6,567 nt of DNA from JANYLN01 sp041687575 (GCA_041687575.1 JAWLBS010000294.1:1-6567); one strand, 5' to 3'; positions 1 through 5,773 are shown, counted from the stretch's first letter. Notes: generated from the sequence alone by a model not told the origin. Program-made: numbers and translations.

Positions 1-510
1 CGCAGCGGCGACGGCACGGGCGATTCGGAGATCTGGTTCAGCACCGAGCGCAGCTTCTACTCCGATGCCCTCGGCATGCGGGTCGGCGCGGGCGATATCG
101 TCAGCAATCGCGGCCAGCTGATCGCCAGCGCGGCCGACCTGCTGGGCGCCTTCAACCCTCGCGGCGGCACGTCGATCGACATCGACTCGATTCAGCTCCA
201 GGCCGACGGCGGGGAGGACTTCTGGTTCAGCACCAGCAAGGACTTCTACAGCAACAGTCTGCGTAAGTGGGTCCGCTCGGGCGATCTTCTCAGTAGCGAC
301 GGCACGGTGCTGATGACCCAGCGCGACTTCATGAAGAATTTCGGGTTCGTGGTTCCCATCTGCGGCAACCTCGAACTGGACGCCGTGGCGATGTCCAACC
401 CCAACCCGGATCCGCCGCCGCGCCCGATCCCGCCGGTTCCCGAGCCGATCACCGCGCTGCTGCTGGCGGTCGGCGGGATTGGCGTCGCCATCCGGCGCCG
501 GGTGGGCTGA
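1..510 (+). CDS. PEP-CTERM sorting domain protein, 3' part
   Basis: The reading frame is open from the first base, so the gene starts upstream of the window; 169 residues are visible. It is probably an exported, surface or exopolysaccharide-associated protein that is processed by the exosortase/PEP-CTERM system. The C-terminus shows the full tripartite signal: a Pro-rich linker (about residues 134-149) ending in PVPEP, a hydrophobic helix (about 150-163, ITALLLAVGGIGVAI) and a basic tail (RRR at 165-167). The upstream part holds two copies of a unit with a 63-residue period: WFST/FYS at residues 12-21 and again at 75-84, each followed by a GD..S motif (D32 and D95). This unit is not a domain I can name. 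ATG at 76 is an internal Met, not the start, because the first repeat copy lies before it. A strong terminator follows 28 bases after the stop. The PEP-CTERM call is confident; the function of the repeats is unknown. Confidence 0.88.
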   Translation, partial: RSGDGTGDSEIWFSTERSFYSDALGMRVGAGDIVSNRGQLIASAADLLGAFNPRGGTSIDIDSIQLQADGGEDFWFSTSKDFYSNSLRKWVRSGDLLSSDGTVLMTQRDFMKNFGFVVPICGNLELDAVAMSNPNPDPPPRPIPPVPEPITALLLAVGGIGVAIRRRVG

Positions 511-538
511 CGGCTGTAACAGATCTCGCATGCACTCT

Positions 539-576
539 GGCCGCGCCGCCGATCCCGGTGGCGCGGCCTTGCTTTG
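539..576 (+). terminator. Rho-independent terminator after the PEP-CTERM gene
   Basis: A 12-bp stem (539-550 with 557-568, one G-T wobble, otherwise perfect) closes a 6-base loop GATCCC. It is followed by the T-rich run TTGCTTTG. It begins 28 bases after the stop codon, so it should end transcription of the PEP-CTERM gene and insulate it from the island downstream. Confidence 0.85.
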
Positions 577-886
577 CGCCTGGCGGCGTCCTGCCAGGCG
601 GGCAGTCGCTCGCAAACCCCCTGAAAATGCGGCAGATCCCGCCGCCACCCGCCGCCGGGGCCTCCGCAGGGCCGGGGGGAACACCCTCGCCGGTTATCGG
701 GCCGTGGGCGGGTGGTTGCGAGCGGCCCGGCTGATCGGCCGGAGTCGATGCTGTGGCGGCATGCCCTGGCGATGGGCACATGCCATCGCCGCCGGGGGGC
801 GGACGGCTTCCTGGCGGGGGCGGTTCGTTTGGGATGAAGTTGTCACGGGGCTTTTCTTTTGGCGGTTTGTAGTACAAAATGGCCGG
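577..886. other. GC-rich intergenic stretch without a recognisable gene
   Basis: Several frames are open here on both strands, but their products are Arg/Pro/Gly/Ala-rich in the way expected of GC-rich non-coding DNA, and none resembles a known family. One hairpin is visible: an 8-bp perfect stem GGCGATGG/CCATCGCC at 768-775 and 783-790 with a 7-base loop, not followed by a T run. The last 40 bases become clearly more AT-rich, consistent with a promoter region for the broken methyltransferase gene at 887. Confidence 0.5.
866..878. promoter_or_regulatory. Perfect inverted repeat TTTGTA-G-TACAAA, possible operator
   Basis: Two 6-base arms flank one central base, in an AT-rich patch inside GC-rich DNA, ending 8 bases before the ATG (887) of the methyltransferase remnant. 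The position and symmetry suit an operator for a small dimeric repressor, or overlap with a promoter -10 region. A TTGTCA (840-845) lies upstream, but its spacing to the repeat (20 bases or more) is too long for an ordinary sigma-70 pair. The function is inferred from position only. Confidence 0.35.
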
Positions 887-1023
887 ATGACAACACAAGC
901 CCTGACACCGGCGAAGTTCGTCCAGAAGTGGTCGGCGGTCGATCTGCCCGAGCGGGCGGCCAGCCAGAGCGTTTCATCGACCTGTGTCGCCTCTTCGCAG
1001 CAGACGGCCCCTCACGCCACTGA
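887..1023 (+). pseudogene. N-terminal remnant of a class I DNA methyltransferase (type IIG/MmeI-like), frameshifted
   Basis: From ATG 887 the frame reads MTTQALTPAKFVQKW, then a segment ending ERAASQS (codons to 970). Bases 971-972 are left over, and the reading then continues in the +1-shifted frame from 973 as FIDLCRLFAADG, ending at TGA 1021-1023. Joined, this is the characteristic start of large SAM-dependent DNA methyltransferases of the type IIG/MmeI-like group (F..KW......ERA..Q.HF.DLC.LL), where a helical N-terminal segment precedes the methylase core. One missing base in the expected His codon explains the shift. Only about 45 residues remain of a protein normally close to 900 or more; the SAM-binding and NPPY motifs are absent. 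In the original frame the product would end at TAA 1034-1036 with an unrelated tail. The nuclease gene starts 39 bases downstream. Family assignment is from memory of the N-terminal consensus; I am fairly sure of it. Confidence 0.72.
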
Positions 1024-1062
1024 TGCTGGCCATTAACCCAAGAAGGAGCAAACAGGAACCGC

Positions 1063-2076
1063 ATGGGAACTGAGATAAAAACGTGGGAGATCCGCGAGGG
1101 AAAGCCGGTTGCGGTCGAGTGCAAGATGTCGGACTGCGGGCGAACGGAAGCGTTGGACCTTGAAGCGTGGATTGCAGCGGATCCAAGCATTGTGCGTCCC
1201 GGAATGATCCTGATCGGGCGGCAGGTGATGACCAGTTCCGGACCGCTCGACCTGCTCGCGGTGGACCGCTCCGGAGACCTGGTGATCATCGAACTGAAAC
1301 GGGATCGGCTTCCACGAGAGGCACTTGCGCAGGCCATCGACTACGCCTCCGACCTCGCCACCTGGTCTATCGACAAGGTCAGTGAGGCGTGCGTGAAGTA
1401 CACCGGCAAGAGCCTCGAAGATATCTTCAGCAGCACATTCCCGGAGGTCGACATCGAAACGACCAAGATCAACGATCGACAGCGGATCGTCCTGGTCGGA
1501 TTCGGAGCGGAGACGGCCTTGGAACGCATGGTCGAGTGGCTCTCTGATAATTACGCTGTCAGCATCAACGCGGTGATCCTCAAGTATGTCAAGACCGCTG
1601 CCGGGTCCGAAACCTTGACCCGGACAGCGGTAATCTCCGAAGAATTGGAAGAGAAGCGCAGTCGGGACAAGAAGTTCGCAGTCGCCATGTCCGATGATCC
1701 CGGTCACTATGCCGAGGATGATCTCCGCCAATTGCTTCTGGACTACTTGTCGCAGGATCTCATTACTGCACAACGCATTCGTGACGTGCTGATTCCGGCG
1801 TGCCTGAAGCGCGAGAAGCTTTCGAGGGATGAGTTGAAGGAGGAGTTTCTCACGCAGAATCCGGATGTGGAGCCGAATAAGGCAGGGTTCTCACTTTCCG
1901 TCATTTCGAGCCAGATGGGAATGAAGAAGAACGATTTCCTTCGACAGGTAATCGGCTATGAACACCCGACGTACGAATGGGTGAAGGACAACTACTTCAT
2001 TCGTTCGGAGTACCGCCAGCTGGTCATTGACGTGCTGGAGACTATTCGAGGGGATGCTGGACCAAGAGCGGAATAA
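1063..2076 (+). CDS. NucS/DUF91-type PD-(D/E)XK endonuclease domain protein
   Basis: 337 residues, soluble, no signal peptide. Residues about 28-100 carry the signature of the endonuclease NucS catalytic domain: LEAWIAAD with E34, IIGRQV-like strand (LIGRQV, 50-55), GPLDLLAVD with D63, VIIELKRD with E77 and K79, then AQAIDYAS with Q90 and Y94. These are the expected metal-binding and catalytic residues, so the nuclease should be active on DNA. In archaeal and actinobacterial NucS this domain sits at the C-terminus after a dimerisation domain; here it is at the N-terminus and is followed by about 230 residues, including a charged linker (about 192-205) and a helical C-terminal part (about 216-330, KREKLSRDELKEEFL region) that may be a winged-helix-like DNA or partner-binding module. 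Start: ATG 1063 has AGGA at 1054-1057 (5-base gap) and a stronger AGAAGGAG at 1041-1048. It follows a dead methyltransferase fragment and precedes a kinase, a context typical of defence islands. It could be a restriction-like or phage-defence nuclease; a repair role is also possible. Confidence 0.85.
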   Translation: MGTEIKTWEIREGKPVAVECKMSDCGRTEALDLEAWIAADPSIVRPGMILIGRQVMTSSGPLDLLAVDRSGDLVIIELKRDRLPREALAQAIDYASDLATWSIDKVSEACVKYTGKSLEDIFSSTFPEVDIETTKINDRQRIVLVGFGAETALERMVEWLSDNYAVSINAVILKYVKTAAGSETLTRTAVISEELEEKRSRDKKFAVAMSDDPGHYAEDDLRQLLLDYLSQDLITAQRIRDVLIPACLKREKLSRDELKEEFLTQNPDVEPNKAGFSLSVISSQMGMKKNDFLRQVIGYEHPTYEWVKDNYFIRSEYRQLVIDVLETIRGDAGPRAE

Positions 2077-2355
2077 CCACGTGACAATTCACGCCCCGTT
2101 AGGATGTCTCGCGCTCCTGGCCCTCGTGCTGCTGGCGGGAGGCGCGGATTCCGCATTGGGTTGGGCGACTTGCGGTTGCGTGCGCTCAGAGAGATCATGT
2201 GCCCGCTGAAGTTCCAGCGTGAAGTTGGCATCGGCACTGGAGGAGAAGGGCGTGGTCGCCGAGGCCCTGATCGCGGCCACAGAGCAATCTGCACAGGAAA
2301 CGTCAGCGATTGTCAAATCGCGACCAGCTGTAACAGGGGTTAGCAGGAGATAGGG
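2077..2355 (+). other. Spacer between nuclease and kinase with a weak coding trace
   Basis: No convincing complete gene. One frame from GTG 2219 to TAG 2351-2353 encodes 44 residues that look protein-like (SALEEKGVVAEALIAATEQ, an amphipathic helix), and its stop lies 2 bases before the kinase ATG. It has no ribosome binding site, and a stop at 2207-2209 closes the frame upstream. Before it, the same frame from GTG 2081 gives a hydrophobic stretch (LALLALVLLAGG) that could mimic a signal peptide, but also without a good ribosome binding site. This may be the decayed tail of a lost gene, a small leader ORF for the kinase, or chance. The kinase's Shine-Dalgarno sequence AGGAGA is at 2345-2350. 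Confidence 0.25.
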
Positions 2356-3330
2356 ATGGCGAGGGTATTTGGCGATAGATGGGAGATTGTGGAATCACTG
2401 GGCGAAGGCGGGCAGGGATACATCTTCAAAGTGCGAGATCTGACATCTGATGGCAGGGATCTCTACGTGCTCAAGAGGCTCAAGAATCCGGCTCGCGTGG
2501 ATCGGTGTCAGAAGGAGATAGAGGCGTGCCGGAAACTTCAGCATCCAGGCATCGCCCCCGTCTTGGATTACTCGCTTGGCGATCCAGCGTACTTCGTGAC
2601 AAATCTGTATGACGGCAATCCTCTGTCAGCATACGAAGGCCGTCAAGACCTTCCGTCTCTGAAAGCCCTGGATCTGTTCATTTCGCTCTGTGGCATCGCT
2701 ATGCATGCCCACGACAACAATATTGTGCACAGGGACATTAAGCCTGGCAACATCTTCGTTACGAAGGAGAACGCCGTTGTCGTGCTTGACTTCGGGCTGT
2801 GCTACTCATTGGACGGTGAGGACCGACTCACGGCGACGATGGAGCAAGTCGGCTCTCGATTTTATATGGCACCGGAGCTGGAAGCTGGCCGATCTGACGG
2901 TGTGTCTGCGGCGGTGGACGCCTACGCACTTGGAAAAGTGCTATACTTCATGCTTACGGGATGCAATCTTGCGAGAGAGGACTTCGGTGGCAGCAAGGAT
3001 CCGTCGTGTCTTCGCGGGGAAGCACAGCTGAAATACGTTACTGACAGAATACTGGCCCGTACCATTGTTGAGGATCCGAACCAACGCGCCTCTGTTGCCG
3101 AGATCAAGGAGGCCGCTGTGCGCATCAAGCGGCTGATCGCTGAGCACTACTATCCGGGCCTGGAAGGTAGTCAGTGTCGTTTCTGTGGAGAGGGTATATA
3201 TAAGTTGGAAGAGTCGCCAGGCGGTCTGCGCATGCACCGTCGCCAGTCCGTTTCTGTGGGGACGGAATACTTCATCATGCTTGTGTGTGACAACTGTTCA
3301 AACGTCCAGTGGTTCAGAGCGAAGAAGTGA
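2356..3330 (+). CDS. Hanks-type Ser/Thr protein kinase with C-terminal zinc ribbon
   Basis: 324 residues, no transmembrane segment, so cytoplasmic. The kinase domain (about residues 8-262) is complete: glycine loop GEGGQG (16-21), ATP-anchoring Lys in VLKRL (K40), helix-C Glu (probably E54), catalytic HRDIKPGN (H125, D127, K129, N132), DFG (145-147), APE (172-174) and the helix-F Asp in VDAYALG (D188). All catalytic residues are present, so it should phosphorylate Ser/Thr on partner proteins. After the kinase come two CxxC pairs, C274/C277 and C311/C314, about 33 residues apart: a zinc-ribbon-like module replacing the PASTA, TPR or transmembrane sensor parts common in bacterial kinases. It may bind nucleic acid or a partner. 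Start: ATG 2356 has AGGAGA at 2345-2350, 5-base gap. It lies downstream of the NucS-like nuclease on the same strand with a 279-base gap, so it may have its own promoter. Base composition is less GC-rich than in the flanking genes, suggesting transfer. Kinase call is certain; biological role is open. Confidence 0.92.
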   Translation: MARVFGDRWEIVESLGEGGQGYIFKVRDLTSDGRDLYVLKRLKNPARVDRCQKEIEACRKLQHPGIAPVLDYSLGDPAYFVTNLYDGNPLSAYEGRQDLPSLKALDLFISLCGIAMHAHDNNIVHRDIKPGNIFVTKENAVVVLDFGLCYSLDGEDRLTATMEQVGSRFYMAPELEAGRSDGVSAAVDAYALGKVLYFMLTGCNLAREDFGGSKDPSCLRGEAQLKYVTDRILARTIVEDPNQRASVAEIKEAAVRIKRLIAEHYYPGLEGSQCRFCGEGIYKLEESPGGLRMHRRQSVSVGTEYFIMLVCDNCSNVQWFRAKK

Positions 3331-3344
3331 CGTATGGGACGAGG

Positions 3345-3376
3345 TCGCCCCCCACAAACATCGTCCTGACACCTTT
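3345..3376. repeat. Dispersed repeat, copy 1
   Basis: This 32-base stretch matches 5203-5233 at 28 of 31 positions with one extra C here. Core: CATCGTCCTGACACCTTT. It starts 14 bases after the kinase stop. The GACACCTTT / AAAGGTGTC end resembles sequences I associate with REP/RAYT-type or IS200-like dispersed repeats, but no transposase is present here. Confidence 0.7.
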
Positions 3377-3466
3377 GCCGTCAGCCATGTGGCTGGGGCA
3401 AGCATCGCAGGTGAGGCAAGCGATTCTTGCCATTGGTCTGCCGGACGAGAAGGAAAGACCACTCCA

Positions 3467-3763
3467 ATGACGGACGAGGACCGCGAGATGCGAGCCGCGG
3501 AAGTGAATCTGGCCGGAATCCCGAAGGTCGAAATGCACCTCCATCTGGAGGGCGCGATGCGGCCGGAGACGTACGTCGAGCTTCGCCGAAGGGACGAGCC
3601 GGCCTATCGCCTTGAGCAGAGCCCCTGGCACGACGAGGGCTACCGGTTCGACGGCCTGAGCCATTTTCTCGACACGGCGTCGCCTTGTCGTCAGGTCGGC
3701 GGAGGCCTACGGGCACATGGGACCGATGCCCGCATGGTGGGCGTGAGAGGACAGCAACGATGA
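3467..3763 (+). pseudogene. Adenosine deaminase family, N-terminal fragment
   Basis: From ATG 3467 the first 70 residues are clear adenosine deaminase: GIPKVEMHLHLEGAMRPETY contains the metal-binding HxH pair (H24, H26) of the amidohydrolase barrel's first strand, followed by the usual helix and the YRFDGLSHFLDT segment (59-70). The enzyme converts adenosine (or a related aminopurine nucleoside) to inosine. A normal protein has about 330 residues; here similarity stops near base 3676 and the frame ends at TGA 3761-3763 after a Gly/Arg-rich tail, giving 98 residues. The later zinc ligands and the catalytic Glu/His/Asp are missing, so no activity is expected. AGAAGGA at 3448-3454 is a plausible though distant ribosome binding site. 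The stop overlaps a downstream ATG as ATGA, which hints that this end is the original gene end and that the middle was deleted. The open frame also continues upstream of ATG 3467 (to 3185) but that part overlaps the kinase and is not related. Confidence 0.8.
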
Positions 3764-3803
3764 TCCGCATGATCCGCTCCACCTGGCGGCGGTCTGCCTG
3801 ACG

Positions 3804-4166
3804 GTGGCGTGGCTGGGGTTGTACAGCCGGGGGTGGTCGGTGTTCGGGATGCTGATCGCCCCGTTGTTCGGGTTGCTCGGCCTGATCCTGATGATGTCGC
3901 GGCAGGCGTGGGGCGAAGAACTGTTCCGGTGGGAGCGGCTGGATGGGAAGAGGTGGCTTTCGATTATCGCCGTTCTATGCGCGATCGGGGCCGGACTCAT
4001 ACTGGTTCACACGGTGTCCGAGGAGGATCTGCATCGGTGGGCCAACTCCCGGTACGGCCCGGCGGTGACCTTGGTCCTGTTCGTGGCGCTGCCGCTTGTC
4101 ATGGGGTATGGGCAGGAGAGCAGGGGGCGCAGGCGCAAGGATGGCGGGTGCGGGGCGGAGGGATGA
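3804..4166 (+). CDS. Small integral membrane protein, three predicted helices, 5' end probably damaged
   Basis: 120 residues from GTG 3804 to the stop at 4164-4166. Three hydrophobic segments are visible: about residues 12-31 (SVFGMLIAPLFGLLGLILMM), 51-69 (WLSIIAVLCAIGAGLILV) and 85-101 (TLVLFVALPLVMG), followed by an Arg/Lys/Gly-rich cytoplasmic tail. No family recognised. GTG 3804 has no good ribosome binding site, and the in-frame bases before it (3777-3803, LHLAAVCLTV) extend a hydrophobic helix, so the true protein probably begins further upstream. No ATG, GTG or TTG exists in this frame between the stop at 3744-3746 and 3804. A good signal, GAGAGGA at 3745-3751 then ATG 3760, exists but in another frame, where it stops after 13 codons. 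A frameshift between about 3763 and 3785 would join the two. So this is either a frameshifted gene or one with a non-standard start. Confidence 0.55.
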   Translation: MAWLGLYSRGWSVFGMLIAPLFGLLGLILMMSRQAWGEELFRWERLDGKRWLSIIAVLCAIGAGLILVHTVSEEDLHRWANSRYGPAVTLVLFVALPLVMGYGQESRGRRRKDGGCGAEG

Positions 4167-4219
4167 TGATCTGCCGACGCCCGCCCTCCCGCCGCAGAAG
4201 GTCGGTACGGAGCAAAGCC

Positions 4220-5176
4220 ATGGAACCGCTGGACCCGCTGGTTATCGCCGAACTGAAGGCCGCCGTTGTGACGGAACTGGAATCGCGGCGGTTCGCCGAC
4301 GCGCCGGGCTGCTACGCCGACGAACGGGGCGGCGGCGAATACATCTACGGGCTGACCGCCGCGGCGTTCATCCACGCCTCGCTGAACCTGCCGCTGGGCA
4401 GCAGGGAGAATCGCGCTGCCTGGGCGGGCAGAATCCTCGAACACGCCGACGCGCAAGGCCATTTCACCAGCCACTCCGGACCGGGGCACGCGGTGCACAT
4501 GGTCGTCGGGGCGCTGAACGTGCTGGGCGAGCCGATGCCACAGAAGATCGGCCCGCTCGCCCCGCAAACGCCGAAGGAACTGGTTGCCTGGCTGGAGGGC
4601 CTCGACTGGAACAGCACGCACAAGGAATTGGGCGGCCAGACGATCCCCCTGCTGGCCGGAGGGCATGTCGCGGCCGGGTGGGCCGATATGCTGTATGACT
4701 CCATCAGCCGGCGACTGGACCCAGCCAGCCCGAAGGCCACGTGGTGCAAGCCGAATGCACCGCCCTGGCGGGTGGTCAGCTGCGTCTATCACGTGCTGGC
4801 GTTGTTCGACCAGGGCGCCCGGCCCTATCCGCAGCCGCAGATGCTGCTCGATCGGCTGCTCGATCTGAAGTGGGAGGACGTACCCGGCACTGTCGGCAGG
4901 ACCGCCTGTACCGATGGCGACTGGGCGTGGGTGCTGCTGCACCTGCGCGACCAGCTGCCGCAGCATGGCGAGCGGATCATGGCGGCGATACGCAAGGTGT
5001 CCGCCCGCCGCGTGCGGCAGTGGCACGGCGACCGCCAGTCCATCCTCAGCCAGACGACCCACGACATTTACTGCTACCTGTGGAGCAGCGCGGTCTTCCA
5101 GTCGTGTGTCCGCGACCACTATCGCGGCGCCCCCTTGACGGACACCTTGAACAACCCCACGCTGTTTCGCCTGTAG
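4220..5176 (+). CDS. Conserved-looking hypothetical protein, probable all-helical toroid fold
   Basis: 318 residues, no signal peptide or membrane helix. ATG 4220 is chosen because GGAG at 4209-4212 precedes it by 7 bases and the sequence becomes protein-like from here; the frame is open further upstream (to 3809), but that part overlaps the membrane protein and is Arg/Gly-rich. The sequence is a series of helices with conserved-looking turns: GGGEYIYGLTAAAFIHASLN (38-57), TSHSGPGHAVHMV with several His (83-95), VVSCVYHVLALFDQGARPYP (185-204) and CTDGDWAWVLLHLRD (230-244). Repeated helix pairs with motifs like YHVLALFD and DWAWVLLHL suggest an alpha/alpha toroid related in shape to terpenoid cyclase or glycoside-processing folds. 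No catalytic set can be named, so no function is assigned. It is codon-typical of the GC-rich host, unlike the nuclease and kinase. It has no partner in a tight operon: 53 bases separate it from the membrane protein upstream. Confidence 0.82.
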   Translation: MEPLDPLVIAELKAAVVTELESRRFADAPGCYADERGGGEYIYGLTAAAFIHASLNLPLGSRENRAAWAGRILEHADAQGHFTSHSGPGHAVHMVVGALNVLGEPMPQKIGPLAPQTPKELVAWLEGLDWNSTHKELGGQTIPLLAGGHVAAGWADMLYDSISRRLDPASPKATWCKPNAPPWRVVSCVYHVLALFDQGARPYPQPQMLLDRLLDLKWEDVPGTVGRTACTDGDWAWVLLHLRDQLPQHGERIMAAIRKVSARRVRQWHGDRQSILSQTTHDIYCYLWSSAVFQSCVRDHYRGAPLTDTLNNPTLFRL

Positions 5177-5202
5177 CGCGAGAGAGTGTCAAAAGGAATT
5201 CC

Positions 5203-5233
5203 TCGCCCCCGCAAAAATCATCCTGACACCTTT
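5203..5233. repeat. Dispersed repeat, copy 2
   Basis: Second copy of the element at 3345-3376 (28 of 31 aligned positions identical), same orientation, again placed shortly after a gene's stop codon (27 bases). Here the left side carries GTGTCAAAAGG (5186-5196), so GTGTC/GACAC (5186-5190 with 5225-5229) or AAAAGG/CCTTTT (5191-5196 with 5229-5234) could pair, and a perfect palindrome AGGAATTCCT sits at 5194-5203. Such complementary ends fit a REP-like or small non-autonomous mobile element. Confidence 0.7.
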
Positions 5234-5244
5234 TCGGAGCGTGT

Positions 5245-5273
5245 TTGTGGTTCGCCTTCGTGTGTCGTATAAT
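5245..5273 (+). promoter_or_regulatory. Sigma-70-like promoter for flgB
   Basis: A perfect -10 box TATAAT lies at 5268-5273, with TTGTGG at 5245-5250 as the -35 (3 of 6 consensus bases) and a 17-base spacer. Transcription would start near 5280, about 30 bases before the flgB ATG. A flagellar sigma-28 or sigma-54 promoter is not apparent. Confidence 0.6.
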
Positions 5274-5309
5274 CGCTGCTCATGGAGCACAGTTGCCAGG
5301 ACGGTGAAC

Positions 5310-5735
5310 ATGGAACGGATCCTCCAGAGCAAGACGATCGGGGCCTTGGAACAGATGGCGGCCTTCACACAGGCCCGTCAGAAGGTTCTGGCCGAGAACA
5401 TCGCCAATGTCGACACGCCGGGCTACCAGCAGAAGCAGGTCGATCTGGCAGGCTTCCAGAAGGCCCTGGCTGAGGCGCTGCAAAGGCACCCTCCCGGGCG
5501 CGGTCTGCCGCAGGTGACAACCGACCAGGTGCAGCGGGACGCCAATGGATCGCTCGTGCTGCGGCCGGGCGTCGAGCCGGCCGCCAATATCCAGTTCCAC
5601 GACGGCACGAACGGCCGGATCGAGCAGGTGGTAACGGACATGTCGCGCAACCAGCTGCTGCACCAGATCTCGGTGGACATGCTGACCAAGAAGTACCGGG
5701 GCCTGGAGAACGTGATCCGCGGGCGGTCCCAGTAA
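5310..5735 (+). CDS. flgB: Flagellar basal-body rod protein FlgB
   Basis: 141 residues, close to the usual FlgB length of about 130-140. FlgB forms the proximal rod of the flagellar basal body, next to the MS ring and export gate, and is secreted by the flagellar type III apparatus without a cleaved signal. The family motif of rod proteins is clear at residues 27-40 (LAENIANVDTPGYQ), with a helical N-terminus before it and the C-terminal rod helix SRNQLLHQISVDMLTKKYRG (112-131). Start: ATG 5310 has AGGA at 5298-5301 (8-base gap) and lies after the TATAAT box; the open frame goes back to 5241, but that would include the promoter. In most bacteria flgB is followed directly by flgC and fliE. Here a terminator and an opposite-strand gene follow, so flgB is transcribed alone and the rest of the rod genes must lie elsewhere or upstream genes have moved. 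Confidence 0.93.
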   Translation: MERILQSKTIGALEQMAAFTQARQKVLAENIANVDTPGYQQKQVDLAGFQKALAEALQRHPPGRGLPQVTTDQVQRDANGSLVLRPGVEPAANIQFHDGTNGRIEQVVTDMSRNQLLHQISVDMLTKKYRGLENVIRGRSQ

Positions 5736-5773
5736 CTGTCGCCCGACCCGCTGGAGCCCCGGGCTGGTGAGTA

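Noticed and set aside
768..790. 8-bp perfect hairpin
   Set aside because: No T run follows and no gene ends nearby, so I do not call it a terminator; it may be chance in GC-rich DNA.
246..898. Two long minus-strand open frames
   Set aside because: Their products are Pro/Arg/Gly-rich low-complexity translations of GC-rich DNA, partly antisense to the PEP-CTERM gene and its terminator.
1033..1773. 246-codon open frame on the minus strand
   Set aside because: It is antisense to the nuclease gene, whose catalytic motifs are unmistakable; the minus-strand product resembles nothing.
2081..2209. Possible small secreted or lipoprotein-like ORF starting at GTG 2081
   Set aside because: It has a hydrophobic stretch but no ribosome binding site, and it is too short to support a gene without conservation data.
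4007..5119. Long 370-codon open frame on the minus strand
   Set aside because: It lies opposite the 318-residue protein, is rich in Arg/Gly/Pro/Gln with no family resemblance, and is the usual antisense shadow in GC-rich coding DNA.
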